From Cafeteria roenbergensis (Eukaryota; Sar; Bigyra; Bicosoecida; Cafeteriaceae): a stretch of 64,000 bases of DNA. Every line of letters begins with the position of its first letter. The first letter of the stretch is position 1. A program made the translations under genes and the position numbers. The stretch lies in NCBI GenBank assembly GCA_008330645.1, contig VLTN01000002.1:930001-994000 (forward strand). Direction: 5' to 3'. The notes below the pieces were generated by a model. It searched no databases. It was not told the DNA's origin and saw only the letters and a program-made list of their open reading frames with translations. Positions 43,883-54,531 of the stretch are shown here, one piece after another.

Positions 43883-44173
43883 AGTATGGGCTCTTGGCGT
43901 CGACGAGGCGCCGCACGCAGGCGCAGCCCAGCAAGGCTGCAATCTTGGGGCGAGGAGCCGTGGGGAGTCGCGTGCTGCTGGCGCAGGTCCAAGGAGCGCC
44001 GCGCGCGTTGCGTGTGCTCTGCCGCGCAGCGCCGGACGGGCGAGCGCGCCTGTGGCGGTCCGCATGACAGAGTTGAGTTCGGGGCTTCCACGCAGGTAAC
44101 AACGCATGCACGCCACGCGGGCGAGCTCTGAGCGCGGGCACGCGTGAAGCGCAAGGAGGGGTCGAGCGACACG

Positions 44174-44210
<37 letters not shown>

Positions 44211-44239
44211 ATGGGGGGAGAGGCGGGGGGGGGGAGGAG
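43883..44239. other. Intergenic, 357 bp, between tandem minus-strand genes
   Basis: Holds the 5' side of the LYR gene and the 3' side of PP2C. Apart from the simple repeat at 44174-44211 and a following G-rich tract I see nothing in it. Confidence 0.4.
44174..44211. repeat. (CG)n(AG)n microsatellite
   Basis: Alternating CG for about 15 bases runs directly into about 12 AG units. It lies just 3' of the PP2C stop codon. Confidence 0.9.
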
Positions 44240-45765
44240 TCAGTGCAGGAACACAACCATTGCAGTGATGTTGTCTGTGGAGTTGCGCGCCAGGGCGGCG
44301 TCCACGAGGGCCTGCGCCGCGGACTGTTGGCGGCGAATGCGGCAGCGGGGCTCCTGGAGCGGCTCGCCTGCGGCCTCAGCGGCCTTGAGCTCCTCCTCCA
44401 TGGCCGCGGCGGTGGGCATGTGCCGACTGACCAAGTCCACCGCCTGCTGGTCGGACAGCACGTCCCATACCCCGTCGCACGCCACGATGATGAAGTCCGA
44501 CTGCGCATTCACCTTGGTCGTGGAGGTGTAGGGTTCGCAGGTGACGTACTTTTTGATCGCAAAGTCGCCGAACGAGCGCGCCACGGCCAGCACGCCCATG
44601 ACACGGCCCTTGAGGACGAAGCCACCTGCCCTGGAGATGCGATCGCGCTCGTCGGCGTCCGTGGCCTTGTGGTCGCGAGACAGGCGGACCGCAGTGCCCC
44701 GGTGGCACAGCACTGCTCTTGCGTCGCCGCAGTTTGCCGTGAACACGTAGCGCTTGCGCCCCTGGTGCCGCACGATGCACACGACGGCGGTGGACCCGGC
44801 GGCGGCCTCGCCGGTGTGCGAGCACTCGATGTCGGTGAGGAGGAACGCGCTCTTCAAGCACTCCTCCACGCTGCGAGAGTCCTTCTCGTGCAGCTCCCTG
44901 GCAACGTTGTCGTGGAGGTGGGTGCGCAAGTACTTCGCGACGCCCCGCCCACCGTGGCCGTCGTAGACGCCAAAAAACCCGGTGGAGGGGTCGCCGCCGA
45001 ACTCGTCGACAACCACGTGCTCGTCCTCCATCGTGCTGCGGTGCTCAGGGTTCATGGCCTCAGCCAGTGACACCCTGTGAACCGACTTGAGGTTCACGGG
45101 CAGCGGCTGCGTGGTCAGAGGAGAGGGACAGGGAGGGGAGGGGGTGAGGGAGTGAGTGCTCGGCCTCTGACGACGGTCGTGGAGCCGGCCGGGCCGGGGC
45201 GAAGCATGGGGTCCTGAAGAACGGCAGCAAGCAGCTGCACTGCGCAAGAGCACGCGATGGAGAGTCGATGAGCCGGACCCCGCGGCTGCGAGCAGCCTCG
45301 GGGCGCGCGCACGCATCGCGCAGCGCCGTTGCCGCGAACGGCCGGCAATGGCTGCAACACGGGAAAGCCCTGCGACGGCGGCCCCGGGCGATCCGCTCGC
45401 TCAGCATCCGCACAGCCCCGCACTTGTGCCCGAGAGGCGGGGCGCGGCATGGCACGGGCAGGCCTCACCTCGCCCACGCCCAGCACTCGACCGGAGCTGG
45501 TTGTTGCACCGCCAGGACGCGCCGGCCTCGCCGCCCCTCGGGCAGGGCTTCCTGCGGCAGCCGACGCCGCAAATGCGCCGGGTCGCGGCCCCGCCGCAGA
45601 GGGGCGGGCCGCTGCTGCGCCAGAGGCGCGCAGAGGGGCCGCGGCCGCAGTGGCTCGGGGCAAGGGCGCAGCCCTGTGCGGCCCTCCCGGGCCTCCGGCC
45701 CCCCGGGGAGCGCTTTCGCGCGCCGGAGCTTCGGCGCGCCTCCCAGACGGTCCACTCGCTGCCAT
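44240..45765 (-). CDS. PP2C-family Ser/Thr protein phosphatase, about 387 aa
   Basis: A metal-dependent protein phosphatase. Exon 2 (45106-44240) has the PP2C motifs in order: HRSTMEDEHVV, GFFGVYDGHGG, NCGDARAVL, LSRDHKATDADERDRI, VARSFGDF, IIVACDGVWDVLSD and STDNITAMVV; the metal-binding Asp residues of DGHGG, CDGVWD and the final TDN are kept. Exon 1 is inferred as 45765-45469: it begins MAASGPSGRRAEAPARE, is 99 codons of Ala/Arg/Pro-rich sequence, and joins GRVLGVGE to PLPVNLKSVHRVS in phase across a 362-bp GTGAG..GCAG intron with a strong pyrimidine tract. A competing reading starts at ATG 45316 and runs through unspliced; it would give a presequence-like N-terminus. Phosphatase identity is certain, the N-terminus is not. 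Confidence 0.9.
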
Positions 45766-45922
45766 GCGGGAGGGGCGGGGTCGTCCCCGCGCCGCGAACA
45801 CGCCTGTGTGGGCCGCGCGTGCCTCGGTGCGAGCCCGCTGCGAGTGTCTTGCCGGCCAGGTGCTGGCCAGAACCCGGCTGAGTCGAGCAATCCATTGCCG
45901 CGGGCACACCTGGACTGCTACT
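45766..45922. promoter_or_regulatory. Putative bidirectional PP2C/CDC48 promoter, 157 bp
   Basis: Lies between the inferred PP2C start at 45765 (-) and the CDC48-like start at 45923 (+). Evidence is position only and depends on the spliced PP2C model. Confidence 0.3.
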
Positions 45923-48900
45923 ATGGCAGCCGCAGCCGCAGCGAAGCGCTCGCGCAGGCGCAGGCCGCAGCTCCCCACGTGAGCGCCACCCGCTGGCCGG
46001 CGGGAGCTTTGCGCGCAGCGGCGGCCGAGGCGGCGCTGTCGGCGCGCGAACACACTCTCGGCCTGTCGAGCGAATTCGCTGCCTGGCACTCGGCGTTCGC
46101 GTCCACCCTCCGCGCCCCCGCCCTGCTGTCGTCTCCGCCCCACCGCGCCGCGCAGCGACTTCCTGTCCAAGCGCCTGCAAGTGGATGTGGCCAGCCCCGG
46201 CACCGACATGCACATCATGCAGGCCAGCAGCGCGACCATTGAGCGCATCGATGTGAGATCTGGCCGCGGTGCGCGCCCGCTCGCCTCGCCCTCCCTGCCG
46301 CGCGGCGTGGATGCTCGCGAGCTCGGGTCCTGCTGCCGCTGGGCTGCTGTCCGAACGGAGCCCGAGTGGGGGGTGGGGGGAGGGGACTTGGCTCGACGGA
46401 AGAAGCCGCGACGAGTCCAGCCCTTGCCACGCCGCCACTGCTCGTCGCTGGTCGCCCGCCCGCCCGCCCGCCCGTGGCACCTGTGCAGATGTTCGAGAAC
46501 GACTACATGATCGTGCGTGGCAAGCACCAGAAGCACACGGTCGGCCTCCTGCGCTGCAACGACGAGATGCCCGACGGCGTGGTGGCGCTCTCGGACGAGG
46601 CCCGTGACAACTCTGGGGTGATCGCGATGGACTTTTGCGTTGTCAAGGCGGCGGACATGGCGGACCTTTCCCGTGTGCAGGTGGCTCTGGAGGAGTCGGA
46701 GACTGCCGACCGCATGGCAGGTGACCGGGTGAACACGGTTCTCCGGCCTTTCTTCAGCGACTTTGAGCGGGCCAACGCGTCGGCTCGCCCAGTCCACGTG
46801 GGCGACGTGATCCCCATCAACTTTTCCGGCGTGAATTTCCGTTTCGTCGTGACGGAGGTGGCTGCCGCGGGCGTGGAGACTGACTTCGGCCTCGTCTGCG
46901 CCACGACCGAGCTCCTCATCAGCGAGGAGCGGGTCAAGCCCAGCCGCGACAGCAGCACGGTGCGCTACAGCGACGTTGGCGGCCTGCGGCCGCAGCTCGG
47001 CCTCATCCGCGAGACGATCGAGCTGCCCCTGCGCATGCCCAAGCTCTACTCCACGCTGGGCGTGAAGCCTCCCAAGGGCGTGCTCATGTCCGGGTCGCCC
47101 GGGTGCGGCAAGACGCTCATCGCCAAGGCCATGGCCAGCGAGGCGAACGTGTACTTCTTCGACTGCAACGGCGGCGCGCTCGTGGGTAAGCCGCAGGAGA
47201 CTGAGGCGAACGTGCGCAAGGTGTTCGAGGACTGCGCCAGCAACGCCCCCGCGATCCTCTTCATCGACGAGGTGGACGCCCTCGCGCCCAACCGCGACAA
47301 GGCGGCCTCGGCCTCCGCCCTGGCCGCGACGTCGGCGCTCCTGACGCAGATGGACGGCGTCAAGTCCGAGGCGCGCGTGATGGTCCTGGCCGCCACGAAC
47401 CGCCCCAACTCCCTGGACCCGGCCGTCCGCCGCGCCGGGCGCTTCGACACGGAGGTGGTCATTCCCGTCCCCGACCGCGTCGGCCGCAAGGAGATCCTGG
47501 AGATCTTCATCAAGCGCAAGGGCCTCAAGATCCTCAAGCCGGCGAACAAGGACCGCCCCGAGGAGACGCCCGACGCCGTGGACGTGGACACCCTCGCAGA
47601 GGAGACCCACGGCTACACGGGGAGCGACCTCGCTTCGCTCTGCACCAAGGCCGCGCTCCACGCCATGACCGAGCGCGTGGCAGTGGACATCGACCTCGAG
47701 GCCAAGGAGATTGACGTTGCGGCCCTGGACGCCCACTACGTGGTCATGTCCGACTTCACCGCCGCAATGGTCCACATCACCCCGTCGGGCATGCGCGACG
47801 TGGCCATCCAGAAGCCCAACGTGACCTTCGCCGACATCGGAGGCCTGGAGGGCGTGAAGCAGGAGCTCCGCGAGATGATCGAGATGCCCGTGCGCTTCGC
47901 CGACATGTTCCAGGACATGGGCATCACCCCGCCCAAGGGCGCCTTCCTGTACGGCCCGCCGGGCTGCGGCAAGACCATGATGGCCAAGGCCATCGCGAAC
48001 GAGTGCGGCTGCAACTTCATCGCCGTGAAGGGCCCCCAGCTCCTCTCCAAGTGGGTCGGCGAGTCGGAGGAGAACGTTCGCGACATCTTCTCCAAGGCGC
48101 GCAACTCCTCCCCCTGCGTCATCTTCTTCGACGAGCTGGACTCGGTGGCCGCGAAGCGCGGCAACTCTGACGGTCAAGGCCCCGGCGACAGCGTCGTCAA
48201 CCAGCTCCTCACGGAGATGGACGGCGTGCAGGAGCGCAAGAACGTCTTCGTCATCGGCGCGTCCAACTTCATCGACAGCGTGGACCCGGCCGTGCTCCGG
48301 ACGGGCCGCATGGACCAGTTCATCTACATCGGCCTCCCCGATAGCGCGGAGGCCTGCGAGAAGATCCTGTGGGCCTGCCTGCGCAAGACCCCGCTCGAGG
48401 CCGACAGGATCAACATGGCAGCCGTGTCCGAGTGGTGCTTCAAGCGCGGCCTCTCCCCGGCCGACATCGCAGGCATGTGCAAGATGGCCGCCAAGGACGT
48501 CGTCATCCACCACCTCGACACCCATGGCTTCGGCTTCAACCCCGACGGCTCCCGCAAGGCCACCGATGCCGCCGCTGCAGCCGGCGCGACCGCTGCCGCT
48601 TCGGCCGCTGCCTCGGCCGCAGCTGCAAGCGCTGGTGGAGGTGCTCCGTCCATCGCCGCCCCGGCGAGCCATGGCCTCGCGTCCGTCAAGTCCGAAGTGG
48701 ACGACATGGTGGGAGCCATCGGCAAGCCCCCCGCCATGGGCCCGCAGATCCTCGAGGCCGCGGCGGCGCAGACCAAGCCCTCCGTCAGCGAGATGGACCG
48801 CCAGCGCTACGAGACGGAGCGCGCCAAGTACAAGGTGCAGCTCACCACGGACGCCAGCGCCGGCCCCTACACGGGCATGTTCGTCGTCACCGACCCTGGC

Positions 48901-49035
48901 CGCTTGCGCTTCCAGCCCTACGGGCGCATCGACGCAGTGGAGGCGGAGGAGGAGCGCCCGCCGACCCCGCCCCCGGCGCCGGTGGCCGAGGACGCGCCCA
49001 AGCCCGCAGGCCCCATCCCCGCTGGGGGCGTGTGA
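45923..49035 (+). CDS. Divergent Cdc48/p97-like AAA ATPase, 899 aa
   Basis: Cdc48/p97 extracts ubiquitylated proteins from membranes, chromatin or complexes. Exons 45923-45978, 46156-46252 and 46489-49035; GTGAG..GCAG introns of 177 and 236 bp. The N-terminus carries a basic run KRSRRRRP suggestive of a nuclear signal, then the Cdc48 N-domain (IERIDMFENDYMIVRGKHQK). D1 Walker A is GSPGCGKT (residue about 253) where Cdc48 has GPPGxGKT; D1 Walker B is ILFIDEVDA and the second region of homology ATNRPNSLDPAVRRAGRFD. D2 keeps GPPGCGKTMMAKAIANEC (about 540), FFDELDSVAAKRG and LRTGRMDQFIYIGLPD. An Ala-rich stretch follows D2 (about 48560-48640), and the end (GPIPAGGV) lacks the usual DDLYG-type tail. 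It may be a specialised paralogue rather than the main Cdc48. Confidence 0.9.
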
Positions 49036-49161
49036 CCTGCTCAGCATGCTCGTGTGTGTGTGATAAGGCCGAGAGGGAGGGGCTGCTTGCTGCGTAATTG
49101 TGAGCCGGGCCCCGCCTGTTCCGCGCTTGCGCTCATGCCCGACCTGCCTGCCACGCGCGAC

Positions 49162-49254
<93 letters not shown>

Positions 49255-49465
49255 CACGCTGGCCTGGCCAACGTTGGCAGCTCCTTCCCAGTCTTGCGAG
49301 CTCTGGCTCAACACTGGCTCTGCGAGTTGCGGCGCGGCAGCGTCGACGGGCCACGCTCGGATCGCCGCGCCTGCGCAAGCTCGCGTCGGGCGGCAGCTGC
49401 TAGCTCGTACGCCAGAAAGCCCGGGTCGGGCCGACCAGGGGCGCCTGCCTTCGGCGGCGGCCGGG
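49036..49465. other. Intergenic, 430 bp, with microsatellite
   Basis: Between two plus-strand genes. The first 130 bases are CDC48-like 3' flank, then the dinucleotide tract at 49164-49249. No other feature seen. Confidence 0.4.
49164..49249. repeat. (CT)n(CA)n compound microsatellite
   Basis: About 14 CT units change to about 29 CA units with a single TA interruption. CA tracts of this length can adopt Z-DNA and are usually polymorphic in length. Confidence 0.95.
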
Positions 49466-49846
49466 ATGATCTCGCGAATGGTTCGACAGCTGCCATCGCT
49501 TGTCGGCAGCAGCCATTCGTCCGTCGCAGGCCGCTGCCTCTCGCAGGCCACCACCCCGCCGGTCGCAGCCATCGTGGCTGCTCTATCTGACGCACGGATG
49601 TCGTACTCCGCGGTGGACGATGTCGCGGCTGACACAGCGCGCGCAACCGCCGGAGAGTCGCGCTCCGACATCCGAAAACGCCGGCTTGTCTGCGCCTACG
49701 ACGACCTCGTCGTGGCCATCTCCCAAGCCAATTTGGCCAAGGGCAAGGCCGAGTTCTCAAAGGACCAAGAGGCGGAGCTCGTGCTGGCCCGGGCGGCGCT
49801 GGAAAATGCCGAGGCAGACTTGCGGCGCATGGGATTTCTCTCCTAG
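49466..49846 (+). CDS. Small hypothetical protein, possibly mitochondrial, 126 aa
   Basis: ATG 49466 begins MISRMVRQLPSLVGSSHSSV, an Arg/Ser-rich, acid-poor stretch fitting a mitochondrial presequence. The body is helical: KRRLVCAYDDLVVAISQANL, then SKDQEAELVLARAALENAEA and ADLRRMGFLS. No family recognised. The last 60 residues have a regular heptad-like pattern that could be a helical hairpin. It lies tail to tail with the RSP2-like gene. The frame is short, but the codon pattern and protein-like C-terminus favour a real gene. Confidence 0.5.
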   Translation: MISRMVRQLPSLVGSSHSSVAGRCLSQATTPPVAAIVAALSDARMSYSAVDDVAADTARATAGESRSDIRKRRLVCAYDDLVVAISQANLAKGKAEFSKDQEAELVLARAALENAEADLRRMGFLS

Positions 49847-50107
49847 CACAGTGGAGTGTGGTCATTCAGTTCGCCGTCCCCCCACCCTCCCTCCCTCCCT
49901 CCCCTAGACGGAGGACGGGGGAGGCCCTATTGGTTCCCATCGAAATCCCTGTCAGTTGTGTGCGTGCGGTGTTTGTTGGTCGTCGCGTGGAGCGCAGACC
50001 CGCTTGGATCGCCTTGCAGTCTCGGAGCGACTGCCACACGAAAGCACGTCACGCAATTGCGCACACGCAGGCGCGCCCGCCACATGTGTCCGAGCGCCAC
50101 CCGCATC

Positions 50108-52180
50108 TCACTCGTCGTCCTCGCCGTCCTCGCCCTCTCCTTCCGCCGCGCCCTCGGCGCCTTCGGCTGCAGCTGCCGCGGCTGCCTCTGCAGCAGCGCG
50201 CTGCTCCTCCTCCTCGCGCGCCTGCTTTTGCTTGGCTGCCGCCACGGCCTCTGCGGCGGCACGGCACCACTCGAGCACGAGGAAGAGGGCGACCGAGGCG
50301 CCCTTGACGGCGTCCGAGTCGACGCCCTCCAGGGCAGCAAGAACCGCGTCCGAGTCGGGCGCGGTGCCGGCGGCCGCCGCCTCGGACGCGTTCCACTCCT
50401 TGAGCTTGTCCACCAGGCCGCTCGCGGTGGCCGCAGCCACAGCGGGCCAGTGGGGGCGCGTCTTGACGCGGGCGCCAGCGTCGCCCAGCGACTCCTCCGA
50501 GGCGCCGGTGTACCGCAGCGCGGTGTGGAGGGCGGTGACGGCCCCCTCCCCGGGCGGCACCAGGCGAGCCGCGATGCCCTCGAGCCGCGACTGGGCGCGC
50601 TGGAGCCCCGCCAGGGCCACCGCGGCCCGCTCCTCGGCGCCCAGGAGGGCCTGCACGTCCTCGGGCGCAGCCTCGCCGCCGGCCTCCTCGAGCGCGGCGG
50701 CCTTGGTCTCGGCGGCCGCGGCCGCGTCCTCCTCCTTGCCCTCTTCCACCTCTGCCACTGCGGCCGCCTCCGCCGCCACTGCTGCCTTGTTCGCGCGGAA
50801 CTCCGCCTCGTAGGCGGCCTGCTCCGTGCGCTCCAGCGCGGCCTTGAGCTTGTCCGCCCAGCGCTTCGCCGTGGAGATGTCGGCGGCTCCCACGCGGCGG
50901 TCCTGGCCCAGGGTGTCGAAGCAGATGGCGAGGTCGCGGCTCACGGGCACGCCGGGGGGAACCGGCTCGTCCTCAGGGGCGGGGGCGGCGTCCTTGCCCT
51001 CGGCGGCCCCATCGGCTCCCTCGCCGTCCTCCCCTCCCTCGCCGTCTTCGTCCTCGCCCTCGTCCGCTGCGTCCGCGTCTGCGTCCGCGGCCTCCTCCTC
51101 CTCCCCCTCCTCCTTCTCGGGCTCGGGCGGAATGCAGCCTGGGTGGTCGAGAGAGGCGTACCGAAGGGGCGCCGCGACGTACTCGCCAAGTCTAGGGAGG
51201 TCGTGGAACCGGAGGCGGGGCTCGCGGAGCACGTTGCGCACGTGGACGACGGGGAGCACGGGGGGCGGGGGCGGCTGCCTCTTTGGCTTGGGCTCGCCAT
51301 CCTCCTCCTCCTCCTCCTCCTCCTCCTCTTCCTCCTCATCGCCCTCCTTCTTGGGGAGCTTCCAGGCGTCAAATGTGATGCCGGCGGGCTGCACCACGAA
51401 CTTCGCCTTGAGGGCCTGGGCCGAGCCGCTGGCCCCGACGTAGCGCAGCTGCGAGGCGGCGCCGCCCTCCTCGCCCTCCTCCTCCTCCTCCTCTTCGGCG
51501 CCGTCCTCCCCTGCAGCGCCAGCGGTCGCGTCGGGCCCCTCGGAGGGCTCCTTGCGCACGATGTAAACGGCGTTCACGCCCAGCCTGGCCTGCACCAGGT
51601 CGCAGAGGGCGTCCAGCGTGTCTCCGTCCACGTGCTCCACCGACTCGAGGCGCCGCTCCATCGCCGCATCCTCCGCCGCCGCCTCTTCGGCGCGGCTGCG
51701 GGCGGGGGCCTCGGCCTCGTCCTTTTCGGCTTGCGCGGCCTCCTTGCGCTGGTACAAGGCCTCGAGCTCCGCGCGCTCCGCAGCCTCCTGCGGGGTGATC
51801 GGGGCGCCACCAGCACCAGAGGGCCGGAAGATTTACCAAGCGGAGTCCATGGGCCGCAGTTGAGCAGAGAGCAAGGCCTGGCAGCGTCGCCGCCAGGCCG
51901 CGGGCGATGCGGAAAGCAGTGCGCGACATCCGCCATGGCCATGGCCTCCGTGCCCGCCGCGCGACCAGCGCCCCGGTCGGGCGCAGGAAGCGGGGGTGGC
52001 GGCGGTGCGGCTCGTTGCATCGGCTGGGCTGCTCACCTTCGCCTCCGTCTCGCCGCGCTCCACGAGCTTGAGCAGGTAGCGACCCAGGAAATCGACGGGG
52101 TCGTCTGGCTGGGCGGCCACCGTGGCGGCGACGCCCTCCGTGACCGACGCGGACACCGTTGCAGTGAGGTAGTCTGCCAT
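50108..52180 (-). CDS. Dpy-30/GAF-domain protein, radial spoke protein 2-like, 607 aa
   Basis: Exon 1 (52180-52037, 48 codons) encodes a Dpy-30 dimerisation motif: YLTATVSASVTEGVAATVAA then DPVDFLGRYLLKLVERGE. A 249-bp GTGAG..GCAG intron leads at phase 0 to exon 2 (51787-50108), starting EAAERAELEALYQRKEAAQ, a coiled coil. A GAF-like domain follows (DTLDALCDLVQARLGVNAVY, LRYVGASGSAQALKAKFVV, HDLPRLGEYVAAPLRYASLD), broken by long acidic tracts (poly-Glu near 51296-51345 and 51475-51500). The C-terminal half is Ala/Glu-rich helix. Dpy-30 plus GAF is the architecture of Chlamydomonas RSP2, where Dpy-30 docks on RSP3. With PACRG nearby this supports a motile cilium. Ortholog status rests on architecture. 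Confidence 0.75.
51296..51345. repeat. (CTC)n trinucleotide repeat encoding poly-Glu
   Basis: Nearly pure CTC/CTT triplets on the plus strand, read as GAG/GAA on the minus strand, give about 13 consecutive Glu inside the RSP2-like protein. A similar tract lies near 51475-51500. Confidence 0.9.
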
Positions 52181-52390
52181 CACAGCCTTGGCCTCGGATC
52201 TGCGCCCCGGCGGCGCTGTGAGCTCGCGTCCTCCGCCAGCTCGCGCCGCAACGGCCTGCGCCGCAAACGGCTCTGCCGCGCCCGGTTCCGGGCTCTGCCG
52301 GCCAGGGACGCCGCGAGGGCATCAGGCTGGCTCGCCGTCCTCCGGGCCGCCGCTCACTCGGAACCTGCGGTGGGGCTGCGTTTTCCGGCC
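52181..52390. promoter_or_regulatory. Putative bidirectional RSP2-like/NASP promoter, 210 bp
   Basis: Between divergent ATGs at 52180 (-) and 52391 (+). Position is the only evidence; no TATA box found. Confidence 0.4.
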
Positions 52391-54319
52391 ATGGCTGATG
52401 CTCGTCCCTCGTCTCTGCCTGCGGCGTCGAGTGCGGCCGCCGTTGTGCCGCGAGAGCCCAAGCTGGAGATGCGCTTTCAGCTCATTCTTGAGCGCGGGCA
52501 AAAGCTAGTGCGCGCCAAGGACTTTGAAAAGGCAGGCGAGGTACTGGGGCGGCTGCTGGAGATGTGGTGAGTCCGCAGCGGCGGCTGGGCCCGTGCAACC
52601 CCTGGGTTGCGGCAATTTTGAACGCGCTCTGCTTTGGCTCTCCCTCCCGCTGCGGCACATGAGTCAGAGAGCGCGGCAAGGACGCCCCCCTCCTCTCGCC
52701 CTCGCCCAGTGTTCCTGGTCCCAGCTTCCGCCGCGCTTGTGACCCCCTCGCAGCACCAAGGCGCTCGGGGACCACCTTGCCTTGGACATGGCGCCCGTTT
52801 ACTTCCAGTACGGCGATGCACTCCTCGAGCAAGTCCTGGAGGCAACCATGGGGTCCGCCGAGGAAGTCGACCACGACGAGGCCGAGGCCGAGGCCAAGGC
52901 CAGCACAGCGCAAAGCAGCGCAGCCGCAGCTCCTGCGGGAGCCCCGACGGCCACTGGCGTGGATCTGGAGCAGAGCGACATCGAGGAGCTGCTGGAGATC
53001 AGCTGGGAGTGCCTGGAGCCGGCTCGCATCATCTACGAGAAGTACTCGGCGGGAGACTCTCCCGCTGCGGTGGCGAACCGCTCCCGCCTCGCGAGCGTGC
53101 TCTGCAGGCTCGGGCAGGTGCAGCAGCTCTCCGGTGAGGCAGCGCCGTTGCCGCGCGCCCGCGTCTCGCAGGCCAGCACGGTCGCATGGCCGCTGCCGGC
53201 TGGCTGAGGTCGCCGGGCCGCTGAGCCGTTGTTCTCGCCGCGGCAGACGAGTCTCCCCCCCCGCACTCGGGGTCGTGCGCGCCCTCCACGCACTCATGAC
53301 CGGCTGACCCGCTGCCCTCCGAGGAATCGATGGGCACCCGCTGCCTACGGCCCTCGGCTGCTCAAGCCATCGTCATCCCCCCCGCGCGTTCACAACTCTC
53401 CCTGCCCGCCTCTCTCGCAGGAAAGGCCGAGGACGGCATCAAGGACATGCTGGAGGCGCTGCAGATCCGCAAGGCTCTGCCCGCTCCGGCGCACCGCGAC
53501 CTGGCGGACGTCAACGCGCTGCTGAGCAATGCTTGGCTCACCATTGCCGGCAACGCCACCGACGATACGGCCGCCCCCAAAGTGAGTCTTCGCGTGTGGC
53601 CAGTGCCCAGACGCGGGAGCGCCACTACCTCTGCCGGCCGTCGCCCCGCTCGCGTCGGGCCGCGCCGACCGACTCTGAGCCCATCTCTGACTGCGCTCTT
53701 TGCGACCGCACGCGTCGCAGCTAGTCGTGGCGATGAAGCACCACGTCGACGGCTTCGCGGCGTTGGTGGAGGCCAGCTGCGAGCAGCTGGCGTCGGCGGG
53801 CGAGTCGGCGGCCCCACTGGTCGCGGCTGTGAGGGGCTGGTGGGCTGCGCTTCCCGCGAGCAAGGGCCTTGCCATCGCTGCCGAGGCCGAGGGGTCTGGT
53901 GACGAGGCCAAGCCCTCGATGGCAGCGCTGATGGACGCTGCAACGGCCTCCGGGGCGATGACAGAGGAGGCCCTTGGGGGGGAAGCAGGCCTGCGGAAGG
54001 CAACCCAAGTGCTTCACACTCTTGGCGCGATGCAAGAGCGGGTGAGACGAGTCTGCGGCGGCAGTGCTGGTTGGGGGAGGGGGAGGGGGTCGGCCGCGTT
54101 GTTGTGGGGTGCGCTCTTTGGCGCGCTTGCGATGCCTCCCTCGAGCTTGGCTGCCTCTCTGGTGTATTTGACGAGCAGCTCGAGGAGATTGTGGAGGGAA
54201 ACGAGGACATCGCCCGCGAGCTCGGCAAGCCCCGCCCTTCTCCCGCAAAGCGCCCGCGGGACGAGGGTGATGCAGCAGGAGCGGATGCTGGCTCCAAGCG
54301 CCCCAAAGACACTGAGTGA
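52391..54319 (+). CDS. NASP: NASP/Sim3/Hif1-family histone chaperone (SHNi-TPR), 392 aa
   Basis: NASP-family proteins store and hand over histone H3-H4 dimers. Five exons: 52391-52566, 52754-53133, 53421-53581, 53721-54041 and 54179-54319. Four introns (187, 287, 139 and 137 bp) are all GTGAG..GCAG and all in phase. TPR 1 spans the first splice (LILERGQKLVRAKDFEKAGE, then HLALDMAPVYFQYGDALLEQ), as in NASP. An acidic insert follows (DHDEAEAEAKASTAQ), then LLEISWECLEPARIIYEKY and RLASVLCRLGQVQQLSGKA, the SHNi-TPR part. Helical repeats continue through VVAMKHHVDGFAALVEASC. The C-terminus has a bipartite nuclear signal (AKRPRDEG..KRPKDTE). Length resembles the short somatic NASP forms. Confidence 0.88.
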
Positions 54320-54531
54320 AGCTTGTGCACGACGAAAGCAAGGCTGTACTGTGGCCACCGCGCGAGTGCGCTGGGTCGCCCCCCCGACGCCGCCGCGCGT
54401 TCTAGGTTGTGTGCTTTTGCGTCAGACACGCGCTAGCAGGCCAGCTGTCAGAGTTCGTGTTGGATATGCAGCCGCCCCGCATGCACTCGCGCAGGCCTAG
54501 TAGAGGAAGCACAAGCATGCAGGCGGCCCAC

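Noticed and set aside
49164-49249. The dinucleotide tract considered as part of a mobile element tail.
   Set aside because: No flanking duplication, coding remnant or second copy is visible; it is a plain microsatellite.
45115-49671. A 1,518-codon frame on the minus strand over the CDC48-like gene.
   Set aside because: Antisense shadow of a clear AAA ATPase. Only its last part (45765-45469) was kept, as the inferred first exon of PP2C.
49856-52570. A 904-codon plus-strand frame covering the RSP2-like gene and ending in NASP exon 1.
   Set aside because: Most of it is antisense to the Dpy-30/GAF gene. Only the last 59 codons, from ATG 52391, belong to NASP.
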